64,000 nucleotides of DNA from Cupriavidus sp. MP-37 (GTDB taxonomy: Bacteria > Pseudomonadota > Gammaproteobacteria > Burkholderiales > Burkholderiaceae). Within the stretch, counting starts at the first letter, position 1. Each line of letters begins with the position of its first letter. A program made the translations under genes and the position numbers. The notes beneath the pieces were generated by a model. It worked only from the letters and a program-made list of their open reading frames with translations, did no database searches and was not told where the DNA came from. Below are positions 29,547 to 37,831 of this stretch, piece after piece. The stretch spans positions 682,001 to 746,000 of the forward strand of contig NZ_CP085345.1 of assembly GCF_020618415.1 (NCBI RefSeq), given 5' to 3'.

Positions 29547-30164
29547 ATGTCGCTGATCCCCTTCCTGATCGCCGCCGTCGTACTCGCCATTACCCCCGGC
29601 CCAGCCATCGCCTATGTGGTCGCGCGGACGGTGGCCGGCGGACGCTCGGAAGGCCTTGCTTCCTGCCTCGGCACGGGCATCGGCGGATTGCTCCATGTGT
29701 TCGCGGCGGCGGCGGGCCTGTCGCTGGTCATCGCCCAGTCCGCGGTGGCGTTCAGCGTGCTCAAGTACCTGGGCGCGGCTTACCTGGTGTACCTGGGTAT
29801 CCGGCTGCTGGTGCGCAGGGAAGCGCCTGCCACGGTCGCGGCGGTGCCGGCGCGAGGCGCGCGGCGCGCGCTGGTCGATGGCGTGATGGTCGAGCTGCTG
29901 AACGTCAAGACCGCGCTGTTCTTCCTGGCGTTCCTGCCGCAGTTCGTCGCGCCGGGCGCGGCGGCCGTGTCGCAACTGGTGCTGCTGGGCTGCATCTGCG
30001 TCACGCTCAACACGCTGGTGGACGTAGCCGTGGTCTTCGCCGCGCATCGCCTGCTCAAGTCGGGCGCCGCGCGCGCGGCACGCGCACGGCTGATGACCCG
30101 GGCCTCTGGTGTCACGATGCTGGGGCTGGGCGCGTTCCTGGCGCTGGCGCGGCGCGAGGCGTGA
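29547..30164 (+). CDS. LysE/RhtB family amino-acid exporter
   Basis: 205 residues with about six membrane segments. The N-terminal LIAAVVLAITPGPAIAYVVAR and the LGTGIGGLLHVFAAA and YLGAAYLVYLGIRLL segments are hallmarks of LysE/RhtB carriers, which export amino acids or their derivatives by proton exchange. The start at 29547 has an AAGGAA site 10 bases upstream; an in-frame ATG at 29501 is also possible. It is 44 bases after the PaiB-like gene on the same strand and probably co-transcribed, possibly under MocR control. Confidence 0.9.
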   Translation: MSLIPFLIAAVVLAITPGPAIAYVVARTVAGGRSEGLASCLGTGIGGLLHVFAAAAGLSLVIAQSAVAFSVLKYLGAAYLVYLGIRLLVRREAPATVAAVPARGARRALVDGVMVELLNVKTALFFLAFLPQFVAPGAAAVSQLVLLGCICVTLNTLVDVAVVFAAHRLLKSGAARAARARLMTRASGVTMLGLGAFLALARREA

Positions 30165-30207
30165 CGCTTCGCGTCGGAACAAGTCTGGCGCCGCCGCAAG
30201 TAGACCG

Positions 30208-30624
30208 CTACTTCAGGTACTTCATGGTGGCCACGCCCGTTGCCACCAGCAGTTCCCCGTCCAGCCACACCTCGGCGCGCGAAAAATAGATCGAACGCCC
30301 GCGGCGATCGACCATCCCTTTCGCCGTCAGCAAGGTTCCGGTCCCGTTGCTGAGGAAGTTAGACGTCAGCGACAGCGTGACCGCGTGCCGCGGGCTCTCG
30401 CCCGGCGCCGAGTAGAGGCCGGCATAGCCGGTGGCGGCGTCGAGCAAGGTGCAGATCGTGCCGCCATGCACCACGCGGCTGCGGTTGAGCATGCTGGGTG
30501 CGAGCGGCAGTTCCAGCTCGACGTAGTCGTCGCGCCATTGGGTGATCCGGACCCCGATGCTTTCCAATGCCGGATTGTCGAGGCTGTAAGCCTCGCCCTT
30601 GCCTGCCACGATTGCCGCGTCCAT
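30208..30624 (-). CDS. PaaI-like hotdog-fold thioesterase
   Basis: 138 residues from the ATG at 30624; the frame continues to 30744, but the extra residues are not family-like. The hotdog motif RVVHGGTICTLLDAATGYAG is typical of PaaI/YbgC-type acyl-CoA thioesterases, with the catalytic region in the HGG loop and the following Asp. TSNFLSNGTGTLLTAKG and VDRRGRSIYFSRAEVW are the usual core strands. It stands alone; substrate not predictable. Confidence 0.85.
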   Translation of the reverse strand: MDAAIVAGKGEAYSLDNPALESIGVRITQWRDDYVELELPLAPSMLNRSRVVHGGTICTLLDAATGYAGLYSAPGESPRHAVTLSLTSNFLSNGTGTLLTAKGMVDRRGRSIYFSRAEVWLDGELLVATGVATMKYLK

Positions 30625-30867
30625 CGCCTGGATTTTCCTGTGCTTGATCAAGCCTCCTTTCTGCGCGATCCGTGTGTTTCCGACAATCTGTATTTCGCAA
30701 ACCGGCCCTTCCGCGTGCGTGAATCCACGCAGGCGCCGCGGCACGCACGGCTTTGACTCGGCATGCAGAACGACCTAGGCTAAGTAGGCTTACCGCGCAC
30801 TCGGCCACGCGCCAGGTGACGTACCGGCGATGTCGCAAGGTCCGCCAGGACCAGGGAGGGGCTCACC

Positions 30868-32274
30868 ATGAACATGCGGCCAGATCCGACGTTTCACGCC
30901 TCGCCGGAGCTTGCAATCCACGCGCCAGCGGAATCCTTTGCCTATACGGTGCTGCTCAGCCCGGGCGGCGCGCAGCCCGATGCGCTCGCGGTGATCGACG
31001 TCAAGCCCGGCTCGCCGACCTACAGCCAGGTGGTGCACACGGTGCCGATGACGCATCACGGCGACGAGCTGCATCACTTCGGCTGGAACGCCTGTTCATC
31101 GGCGCTGTCTCCCCTGACCGGCCATGCGTTCCTGGAGCGGCGCTACCTGATCATTCCGGGGATGCGTTCGTCGCGCCTGTATATCGTCGACACCAAGCCG
31201 CATCCGACCCAGGCGCGCATCCATAAGATCGTCGAGCCCGACGAGATCTTCCGCAAGACCGGCTATTCGCGGCCGCATACCGTGCACTGCGGCCCGGAAG
31301 GCATCTATGTCAGCACGCTCGGCGGCAGCGGGCCGGATGGCACCGACGGCACGCCGGGCATCTTCATCATGGATTGCGAGACTTTCGAGGTGCTGGGCCG
31401 CTGGGAAATCGACCGCGGCGAGCAGCAGAAACACTACGACTTCTGGTGGAACCTGCCGCGCGACTACATGGTGTCGAGCGAATGGGCCCTGCCGCCGCAG
31501 TTCGAGAACGGACTGGTGCCCGAAGACCTGCTCGGCAACCGCTACGGCCACAAGCTGCATTTCTGGGACCTGCGCGCGCGCCGCAACGTGCAGACCATCG
31601 ACCTCGGCGCGAATCACCAGATGGCGCTGGAAGTCCGGCCCGCGCATGATCCGGTGCGCGAGTACGGCTTCGTCGGCGTGGTGGTCGACACCACCAACCT
31701 GGAAGGCTCGATCTGGACCTGGTGGCGCGAAGACGGCAAGTTCCACGCCGAAAAGACCGCGACGATCCCGCCCGAAGCCGCCGACGCCAGCCAGCTGCCG
31801 CCGCTGCTGCAGGGCTTCGGCGCGGTGCCGCCGCTGGTGACCGACATCGATCTGTCGCTGGACGACAGGTTCCTCTATGTGTCGTGCTGGGGCACGGGCG
31901 AGATGCGCCAGTACGACGTCACCGATCCGCGCAAGCTCCGGCTCGCCGGCTCGGTCCATCTCGGCGGCATCGTCCGCCGCACCCCGCACCCCAACGGCAA
32001 GCCCTTCGCCGGCGGTCCGCAGATGGTCGAGATCAGCCGCGATGGCGAGCGCGTCTACTGGACCAACTCGCTGTATTCCACCTGGGACCAGCAGTTCTAC
32101 CCCGACGGCATTCCCGGCGCGCAGGTCATGGCCCGGGCCGGCGCGGACGGCGGCCTGGAGCTGACCGACGATTACTGGGTCGAGTTTCCCGATGGCTATC
32201 GCGCGCACCAGATCCGGCTGGAAGGTGGCGACTGCTCGACCGACTCGTTTTGCTATCCCTCGGCCAGGGCTTGA
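30868..32274 (+). CDS. mtoX: Methanethiol oxidase / selenium-binding protein 56 family
   Basis: 468 residues of the SBP56 family. The bacterial members studied oxidise methanethiol to formaldehyde, sulfide and hydrogen peroxide and bind copper. Clear family segments are HHFGWNACSSAL (Cys in a His-rich surface), RPHTVHCGPEGIYVSTLGG, DFWWNLPRDYMVSSEW, GNRYGHKLHFWDL and SCWGTGEMRQYDV. No obvious signal peptide is seen, while methylotroph MtoX is periplasmic. The stop overlaps a possible start of the next gene (TTGA). Given the sulfonate genes elsewhere in the window, an organosulfur role fits, but the Se-binding family is broad. Confidence 0.82.
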   Translation: MNMRPDPTFHASPELAIHAPAESFAYTVLLSPGGAQPDALAVIDVKPGSPTYSQVVHTVPMTHHGDELHHFGWNACSSALSPLTGHAFLERRYLIIPGMRSSRLYIVDTKPHPTQARIHKIVEPDEIFRKTGYSRPHTVHCGPEGIYVSTLGGSGPDGTDGTPGIFIMDCETFEVLGRWEIDRGEQQKHYDFWWNLPRDYMVSSEWALPPQFENGLVPEDLLGNRYGHKLHFWDLRARRNVQTIDLGANHQMALEVRPAHDPVREYGFVGVVVDTTNLEGSIWTWWREDGKFHAEKTATIPPEAADASQLPPLLQGFGAVPPLVTDIDLSLDDRFLYVSCWGTGEMRQYDVTDPRKLRLAGSVHLGGIVRRTPHPNGKPFAGGPQMVEISRDGERVYWTNSLYSTWDQQFYPDGIPGAQVMARAGADGGLELTDDYWVEFPDGYRAHQIRLEGGDCSTDSFCYPSARA

Positions 32275-32936
32275 GCGGGCACGACTGGGAACAGCTTGGC
32301 CTGTGGTCGGCGGTGCTGGCCAGCGGCCTCTATCACGGCATCAACCCGGCGATGGGATGGCCGCTGGCGGTATCGAACGGGCTGCTGGCGCACAGCGGCC
32401 GTGCCCTGCTTGCCGCGCTGGGGTATCTGGCAGCCGGGCACGCGCTGGCGGTGCTGGCGGTGACGCTGCCGTTCGGCATGCTGGCCGCGCTGGTCGCCTG
32501 GCAGGCGCAGATCCGCATCGGCGCCAGCGTGCTGCTGATCGTCGGCGGCATCGCGCTGCTGCTCAGGCGCGGCCATCCGCGCGCACTGGTACGCATCGCG
32601 CCATCGCGCCTGGCGCTGTGGTCGTTCGCGGTGGCGATCGCGCATGGCGCCGGGCTGATGCTGGTGCCGATCTATCTGGGCCTGTGCCGCGCCGATAGCG
32701 AGCCGGGGCACCAGGCGGCCGCCACGCTGGCCAGCGCCAACCTGGGCATGGCGCTGGCGGTCGCCCTGCTCCATACGCTGGCCATGTTTGCCATGGGCGG
32801 CGGCATGGCGTGGCTGGTCTACCGCTACCTGGGACTGCAGTTCGTGTCGCGCAGCTGGTTCAACCTGGAGGCGGTCTGGGCCCTCAGCCTGATCCTGGTG
32901 GGGATGCTGGCGCTGGGCCTTGAAGCGTTTGGCTAG
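32271..32936 (+). CDS. Integral membrane protein coupled to the methanethiol oxidase gene
   Basis: 221 residues if started at the TTG that overlaps the preceding stop codon; no ATG exists before the first membrane segment, the first being at MGWPLAV near residue 26. Six or so hydrophobic segments follow, for example ALAVLAVTLPFGMLAALVAW and IGASVLLIVGGIALLLRRG. The HGINPAMGW motif and LLLRRGHPRA loop are distinctive, and LWSFAVAIAHGAGLMLVPIYLGLC holds a possible metal-ligand His. I do not know its function. Tight coupling suggests it serves the SBP56 protein, for instance by supplying copper or moving a product. Confidence 0.75.
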   Translation: MSGHDWEQLGLWSAVLASGLYHGINPAMGWPLAVSNGLLAHSGRALLAALGYLAAGHALAVLAVTLPFGMLAALVAWQAQIRIGASVLLIVGGIALLLRRGHPRALVRIAPSRLALWSFAVAIAHGAGLMLVPIYLGLCRADSEPGHQAAATLASANLGMALAVALLHTLAMFAMGGGMAWLVYRYLGLQFVSRSWFNLEAVWALSLILVGMLALGLEAFG

Positions 32937-32945
32937 GAACCGGGC

Positions 32946-33464
32946 TCAGCCGGCCAGCCGCGCCGCCAGCCGCCCGCGCGTGATGGCCGCGATCTGGGCC
33001 AGCGCCTCGTCCAGTTCCAGCTGCGTGCTGCGGCCGATGCGGCGCTCGAATGCGGCAAAGATGCCTTCGCGGGTGTAGTGGCGCACGCAGATGATGAAGG
33101 GAAAGCCGTGGCGCGCCTGGTAGTCCGCGTTGAGCTGGTCCAGCGTGGCCTCCTGCTGCACCGACATCGCATCCAGTCCGGCGCTCTTCTGCTCGGCGTT
33201 GGAATCCGCCGTCATCGTGCCCGCGCGGATATTGCGTGCCGACAGCTGCGGGTGCAGGTTGAGGAAATCGCGCTGGCGCGGCGCATCGAGCTTGCGCACC
33301 ACGTCCATCATCGCGCCATGCAGCGCCGCCACCGAGGCGAACGGCCGCTGCGCCCAGGCGCCTGCCGCGGCCTGCGGAAAGTGTTCGAACACGCTGCCGA
33401 AGGCCTCGGCAAAGGCCGCTTCGTCCAGCGCGTTGACCGACGCCAGGTCGAGGAGGTGAGACAT
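32946..33464 (-). CDS. uraD: 2-oxo-4-hydroxy-4-carboxy-5-ureidoimidazoline (OHCU) decarboxylase UraD
   Basis: 172 residues. UraD performs the last step from urate to S-allantoin, after 5-hydroxyisourate hydrolase. Family marks are FGSVFEHFPQAAAGAWAQRPF, the LNLHPQLSARN segment with the catalytic His, and GFPFIICVRHYTREGI. The start at 33464 has a GGGAGAAG site. It is convergent with the membrane protein gene, ten bases away, and is followed upstream by a LysR gene on the same strand. With the two hydroxyisourate hydrolases at 36.3-37.2 kb it makes the lower part of urate degradation; no uricase is in the window. Confidence 0.92.
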   Translation of the reverse strand: MSHLLDLASVNALDEAAFAEAFGSVFEHFPQAAAGAWAQRPFASVAALHGAMMDVVRKLDAPRQRDFLNLHPQLSARNIRAGTMTADSNAEQKSAGLDAMSVQQEATLDQLNADYQARHGFPFIICVRHYTREGIFAAFERRIGRSTQLELDEALAQIAAITRGRLAARLAG

Positions 33465-33587
33465 GGAGGCTTCTCCCGTAGGGGTCCCGCGCAAGGGGAT
33501 CGTTGGATACGGGGCCGAGTATAGGAACGCCCCGCCGCAGCGGCGAGAGCCCGCGCCCTATAGATCGCATAACAGAAACCGATACCG

Positions 33588-34532
33588 CTAGCGGTGCATG
33601 TCGCGCAGGTCTCGCAATTCCTGCGAGGCCGCACTCAGCATGCCGCGCAGCCAGACATGCGCGGCCGAGCGGTGGCGCGACGGGTGCCACAACTGGTAGA
33701 AGCGCATGAAGGGGAACTCGATCGGCGGTTCCAGCACCGCCAGCGGCACATGCTGCGCATGGTAGTTGGCGAAGTGGCGCGCGGTGGTCAGGATCAGGTC
33801 GGTGCCGGGGATCAGGCTGGGCGCGAGATTGAAGTAGGGACAGCTGACCCGGTTGTCGCGGTGCACGCGCATGGTGCTCAGGCCCGCGTCGACCAGGCCG
33901 CGCTGGTCGCGCGAGTACGGCGTCGGCACGATATGCGCCGCGCCCAGGTAGGCCTGCGCGGTGAACTTGCCGGGCTGCGCATGCACGCTGTCCTGCGCCA
34001 CCACGCACACCACCTCGTCTTCCAGCAACACCGACAGGTGCAGGTGCTCGGGCGGATTGGGCCAGTTGCCGATCACGATATCGACCGCGCCCGCCGACAA
34101 CGCCTGCTCATAGTCGAAGCTGGTCCCGAGCGGCAGCGCCGACAGCCGCGCGTGCGGCGCGGCGCGGCGCACGGCGCGCACCACATGGGCAAAGAACGGC
34201 GGCGCCAGGTAGTCCGGCATCGCTACCACGAAGCTCTGCTCGGTGGTGGCCGGGTCGAAGCGGTCGTCCGAGACCAGCAGGTTGTCCAGCGCGCTGAGCG
34301 CGGCCTGCGCGTTGCGCGCCAGCTGCAGCGCGCGCTCGGTCGGCACCATCACGTTCTTCTCGCGCGTCAGCAGCGGGTCGTTGAAGATCGCACGCAGGCG
34401 CTTGAGCGCGGCGCTGATCGCCGGCTGCGACTGGTTCAGGCGGATCGCCGTGCGTGACACGCTCTGCTCGGCGATCAGGATGCACAGCACGCGCAGCAGG
34501 TAGGTGTCGAACGGGTCGTCGGCGCGAATCAT
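33588..34532 (-). CDS. LysR family regulator of the ureide cluster
   Basis: 314 residues from the ATG at 34532. The helix-turn-helix is clear (YLLRVLCILIAEQSVSRTAIRLNQSQPAISAALKRLR) and resembles the NodD/SyrM-like branch; the effector domain follows. The frame continues for hundreds of codons upstream, but that part is antisense to the transporter gene and should be ignored. It faces the MFS gene across 405 bases and lies beside uraD, so it is the probable regulator of urate/ureide genes. Confidence 0.9.
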   Translation of the reverse strand: MIRADDPFDTYLLRVLCILIAEQSVSRTAIRLNQSQPAISAALKRLRAIFNDPLLTREKNVMVPTERALQLARNAQAALSALDNLLVSDDRFDPATTEQSFVVAMPDYLAPPFFAHVVRAVRRAAPHARLSALPLGTSFDYEQALSAGAVDIVIGNWPNPPEHLHLSVLLEDEVVCVVAQDSVHAQPGKFTAQAYLGAAHIVPTPYSRDQRGLVDAGLSTMRVHRDNRVSCPYFNLAPSLIPGTDLILTTARHFANYHAQHVPLAVLEPPIEFPFMRFYQLWHPSRHRSAAHVWLRGMLSAASQELRDLRDMHR

Positions 34533-34937
34533 GTCGGGTCCGTGGCAAAAAGGGTGAAGGCATGGCGGGTGCGGCTGCCGGCTCCCGCGGCGGTGCCGGC
34601 GCGCCAGGCATGGCGACTTTGTAGCGTGTCGCGCACCGCACGGCAACCGGTCGAACCCGGACAAGGCGGCGCCGCACAGCCCCCGCGGCGCCCCCGCAGC
34701 GGTCCGATCAGGGTAATCCATAGGTCCGCCCGAAGCTGCGCCGGGTTCCCGCAAACCCGCGCCGAACAAGGGATCGCGGCCCATATCGATGCTGCTATGG
34801 GGCCTATACCAGCCCCCTCGTTCCGCATCGGCGGGCCATTCATATACTTGCTCCCAATCCGGCAGCGGCAGCCGCGGCGGACCGCATGCACCGGCGCCAG
34901 GCCCGGCCTGGCTGAACAACACAAGACAGGAGACATC
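34533..34937. promoter_or_regulatory. 405-base divergent control region between lysR and the MFS gene
   Basis: No credible gene. The main feature is an inverted repeat GGCCCATA (34778-34785), ten bases, TATGGGGCC (34796-34804), which carries a LysR-type ATA-N10-TAT core with one extra G in the right arm. It lies 134 bases before the MFS start codon. The rest is GC-rich with nothing recognised. Confidence 0.5.
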
Positions 34938-36287
34938 ATGTCGATCACGAAACAAGGCGTCCCGGTATTCGCCGGCGCCGCCGAAGACGCCGAGGACAGC
35001 GTCTACCGCAAGGTAACCTGGCGCCTGCTGCCCTTCCTCGGGGTGCTGTGGGTGCTGGCCTGGCTGGACCGCGTCAACATCGGCTTCGCCAAGCTGCAGA
35101 TGCTGGACGCGCTGCGCTTCAGCGAAGCCGTGTACGGGCTGGGCGCGGGCATCTTCTTCCTGGGCTACTTCTTCTTCGAAGTGCCGTCGAACATGCTGCT
35201 GCAGAAGATCGGCGCCAAGAAGACGATCATGCGCATCACCATCTGCTGGGGCGTGATCTGCATGCTGCAGAGCTTCGTCACCACGCCCGCGCAGTTCTAC
35301 ATCCTGCGCTTCCTGCTGGGCGCGTTCGAGGCCGGCTTCTACCCCGGCGTGATCCTGTACCTGACCTACTGGTACCCGTCGCAGCGCCGCGCGCGCGCCT
35401 TCGGCACCTTCATGTCGGCGTCGGCCATCGCCGGCGTGCTGGGCGGCCCGCTGGCGGGCTGGATCATGACCGGCATGGCGGGCGTCAGCGGCATGCACGG
35501 CTGGCAGTGGCTGTTCATCCTGGAAGGCATCCCGTCGGTGCTGGCCGGCATCTTTGCCTGGTTCTACATGACCGACAAGCCCGAGCAGGCGCGCTGGCTC
35601 TCCGACGCCGAGAAGCGCGTGGTGCAGGACGCGCTCAAGCGCGACCACGCCGCCATGGGCGAGCGCGGCCACGACTGGCGCACGCTCTTCACCAACCCCA
35701 AGGTGTGGCTGCTGATCGCGATCTTCTTCTGCCTGCTGTGCGCCAACTCGACGCTGACCTTCTGGATCCCGACCATCATCAAGGACGTGGGCTTCACCAC
35801 GCCGATGGCGGTGGGCTGGATCGCCGCGGTGGCGTATCTGTGCGGCGCCGCCGGCATGATCCTCAACGGCGCGCATTCCGACCGCCGCAATGAAGTGCGC
35901 TGGCACTTCAGCGGCGCGGCGCTGGTCGGTGGCGGTGCCATGGCCGTGCTGGCGGTGCTGCTGGGGGCGCAGGTGCTGTCGCCGGTGATCGCGCTGCTGG
36001 CCATGACCGCCGCGCTGGTCGGCACCATGAGCGCGATCCCGGTGTTCTGGCAGCTGCCCAACCGCTACCTGGCCGGCAGCGCGGCCGCGGTGGGCGTGGC
36101 GCTGATCAACTCGGTCGCCAACCTGGCCGGCTTTGGCGCGCCTTATGTGATGGGGCTGGTCAAGAACACCACCGGCAAGCTCACCTCCGGGCTGTACCTG
36201 GTGGCAGTGATCGAAGTGCTGGCGGCAGTGCTGGTGCTGGTGGGCATCCGCCAGCTGCGCGGCAAACCTGCCCGTCAAGGAGCCTGA
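34938..36287 (+). CDS. MFS transporter, anion:cation symporter (ACS) type, ureide cluster
   Basis: 449 residues with about twelve membrane segments. The start RLLPFLGVLWVLAWLDRVNIGFAKLQM, the GYFFFEVPSNMLLQKIGA segment and the RFLLGAFEAGFYPGVILYLTYW segment mark the ACS group (phthalate, tartrate and hexuronate permeases). It begins the MFS-hydroxyisourate hydrolase-hydroxyisourate hydrolase series; the next start comes two bases after its stop. The neighbours suggest import of urate, allantoin or a related ureide. The ATG at 34938 has an AGGAGA site. Confidence 0.88.
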   Translation: MSITKQGVPVFAGAAEDAEDSVYRKVTWRLLPFLGVLWVLAWLDRVNIGFAKLQMLDALRFSEAVYGLGAGIFFLGYFFFEVPSNMLLQKIGAKKTIMRITICWGVICMLQSFVTTPAQFYILRFLLGAFEAGFYPGVILYLTYWYPSQRRARAFGTFMSASAIAGVLGGPLAGWIMTGMAGVSGMHGWQWLFILEGIPSVLAGIFAWFYMTDKPEQARWLSDAEKRVVQDALKRDHAAMGERGHDWRTLFTNPKVWLLIAIFFCLLCANSTLTFWIPTIIKDVGFTTPMAVGWIAAVAYLCGAAGMILNGAHSDRRNEVRWHFSGAALVGGGAMAVLAVLLGAQVLSPVIALLAMTAALVGTMSAIPVFWQLPNRYLAGSAAAVGVALINSVANLAGFGAPYVMGLVKNTTGKLTSGLYLVAVIEVLAAVLVLVGIRQLRGKPARQGA

Positions 36288-36289
36288 CA

Positions 36290-36798
36290 TGGACGAACAC
36301 AATGTTGATCCCGCGCGCCGGCGCTTCGCGCTGCAATCGATGACGCTGGGCGGCGGCGCGCTGCTGGCCGGCGCCAGCTGGGGCGCCGCGCCGCAGGCAC
36401 CGGCCCCCAACCAGACCGCCGCGCCGGTGCAGCAAGGCGGCCTGAGCCCGCGCCTGACCCTGCATGCGCTGGACACCTACCACGGCACACCCGCGGCCGG
36501 CATGCGCGTGGAGATGTTCCGCATCGACCATGGCCAGCGCACGCCGCTGCAGACCGTCACGCTGGCCGCCAACGGCCGCAGCGAGCCGCCGCTGCTGATC
36601 GGCGACAGCTACCGCACCGGCACCTATGAGCTGATCCTGCACGCCGACGAGTACTTCGCCGCGCGCAAGGCCAGCCTGCCGCAACCGTCGTTCCTGTCGA
36701 AGATCCCGCTGCGCGTGCGCGTCACCGACGCCGGGCAGCGCATCCACCTGCCCGTGCTGTTCGGGCCGTGGAGCTACAACTACTACCGCGGCAGCTGA
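36290..36798 (+). CDS. 5-hydroxyisourate hydrolase (transthyretin-like) with Tat-type signal
   Basis: 169 residues. An N-terminal RRRFALQSM followed by a hydrophobic GGGALLAGASWGA region resembles a twin-arginine export signal and is absent from ordinary members. The rest is a transthyretin-like hydrolase with the three active-site positions kept: His in LTLHALDT, Arg in ANGRSEPP and His in RIHLPVLF, plus the C-terminal YRGS signature. It converts 5-hydroxyisourate to OHCU. It is followed after 30 bases by a second, cytoplasmic-type copy. Export is inferred from the leader only. Confidence 0.85.
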
Positions 36799-36828
36799 GC
36801 GCGCGGCCCAACCCGGAGAGATCGCATC

Positions 36829-37164
36829 ATGGCAGGTATCAGCACCCATGTGCTCGACGTATCGCTGGGCCGCCCGGTGGCCGGCATGCAGGTCGAGCTG
36901 TTCGACGTCGCGGTGCAGCCGCCCCGGCTGATCGCGCGCACCCGCACCAACCACGACGGCCGCACCGACACGCCGATGCTGCCGCCGGCCCAGGCGCGCA
37001 CCGGCGAGTTCGAGCTGCGCTTCTGGGTGGCGGACTACTTCCGCACCCCCGACGTGTTCGCCGACATCGTGCCGGTGCGCTTCACCATCGCCGATGCCGC
37101 GCAGCACTACCACGTGCCGCTGCTGTGTTCGCCGTGGAGCTTCGGCACGTACCGCGGCAGTTGA
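36829..37164 (+). CDS. pucM: 5-hydroxyisourate hydrolase (transthyretin-like), cytoplasmic form
   Basis: 111 residues, the standard length. Active-site residues are His in STHVLDVSLGRP, Arg in HDGRTDTP and His in HYHVPLLCSPW, and the chain ends in the diagnostic YRGS. It has no leader peptide. It follows the exported-type paralogue at 36290 and would feed OHCU to UraD (32946-33464). The two copies share only the family core, so they are not a recent duplication. Confidence 0.93.
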   Translation: MAGISTHVLDVSLGRPVAGMQVELFDVAVQPPRLIARTRTNHDGRTDTPMLPPAQARTGEFELRFWVADYFRTPDVFADIVPVRFTIADAAQHYHVPLLCSPWSFGTYRGS

Positions 37165-37177
37165 ACGCCAGGTGATT

Positions 37178-37277
37178 GTCGTCCCCGCGAAAGCGGGGAC
37201 CCAGTGACTTTCAACGACGCTGGGTTCCTGCTTTCGCGGGAATGACGGCAGGGATTGAAAACTTCTCTGAACGGCAT
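37178..37277. repeat. Dispersed compound hairpin repeat, long form, abutting the hxlR-type gene
   Basis: Nearly identical to the copy at 28761-28860: GTCGTCCCCGCGAAAGC arm, CCCAGTGACTTTC...GACGCTGGG stem, mirrored GCTTTCGCGGGAATGACGG arm, then the CTCTGAACGGCAT tail. The tail runs up to the stop codon of the hxlR-type gene (37277-37279), so it lies between two convergent genes and could end transcription from both sides. Confidence 0.9.
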
Positions 37278-37723
37278 CAGCGCGGCTTGCGCACCTCCGC
37301 CTCCGCGTGCGACAGCACCTTGCCGTCGCCCGACCGGGGCATCATCGGCGGCACCGGCTTGCCGGTGCGCTTTTCCACCAGTTGCGAGCGGCGCTCGCCG
37401 CGCGCGAACAGATGGTGTTCGCCCCATTGGCGCAATGCCACCACGATGGGGAACAGGCTCTCGCCCATTTCCGTCAGCACGTACTCCTGGTAGGCACTGC
37501 CGTCCGAGGCCGGCCGCGTCGCCAGGATGCCGGCGTCCACCAGCCGGCGCAGCCGGTCGCACAGGATATTGCGCGCCACCGCCAGACTGCGCTGGAAGTC
37601 GCTGAAGCGGTGAATGCCGTCGAAGGCATCGCGCACGATCATCAGCGACCAGCGGTCGCCGACCAGCGCCAGGGCGCGCGCCACGGGGCAGGTGTCTTCG
37701 CTCGGGTCCTTGCGGGTGGCCAT
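37277..37723 (-). CDS. HxlR family transcriptional regulator
   Basis: 148 residues from the ATG at 37723. The HxlR/MarR-like winged helix begins with the conserved Cys of the family (DTCPVARALALVGDRWSLMIVRDAF) and continues FSDFQRSLAVARNILCDRLRRLVDAGIL. That N-terminal Cys is the redox or electrophile sensor in several HxlR proteins. It faces an MFS gene across a region with a large inverted repeat, so it probably represses that exporter and itself in the absence of a stress signal. Confidence 0.92.
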   Translation of the reverse strand: MATRKDPSEDTCPVARALALVGDRWSLMIVRDAFDGIHRFSDFQRSLAVARNILCDRLRRLVDAGILATRPASDGSAYQEYVLTEMGESLFPIVVALRQWGEHHLFARGERRSQLVEKRTGKPVPPMMPRSGDGKVLSHAEAEVRKPR

Positions 37724-37757
37724 GTCTGGTTTGCCTTGGGCGTGTCGCCCCACTGTC

Positions 37758-37821
37758 AAAGTGGTTGCATTTTAAAACCAGCAGGCTTACGCTCCAACTG
37801 GTTTTATTTTGAAACTACTTT
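37758..37821. promoter_or_regulatory. Large inverted repeat, probable HxlR operator
   Basis: Two 24-base arms (37758-37781 and 37798-37821) match in 19 of 24 positions as an inverted repeat, separated by 16 bases. Each arm carries an AAACCAG end and an AT-rich centre, in contrast to the GC-rich neighbourhood. They occupy the gap between the divergent hxlR and MFS start codons. Two HxlR dimers bound here could shut both promoters. Confidence 0.75.
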
Positions 37822-37831
37822 GACCGCATCG

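Noticed and set aside
33588..36476. A 962-codon open frame on the minus strand
   Set aside because: Only the first third from the 3' side is a LysR protein; the rest is antisense to the MFS gene and reflects GC-rich codon use, not a fusion.
28761..37277. The paired hairpin repeats as a CRISPR array or IS element
   Set aside because: There are only isolated copies kilobases apart, without regular spacers, transposase or cas genes.
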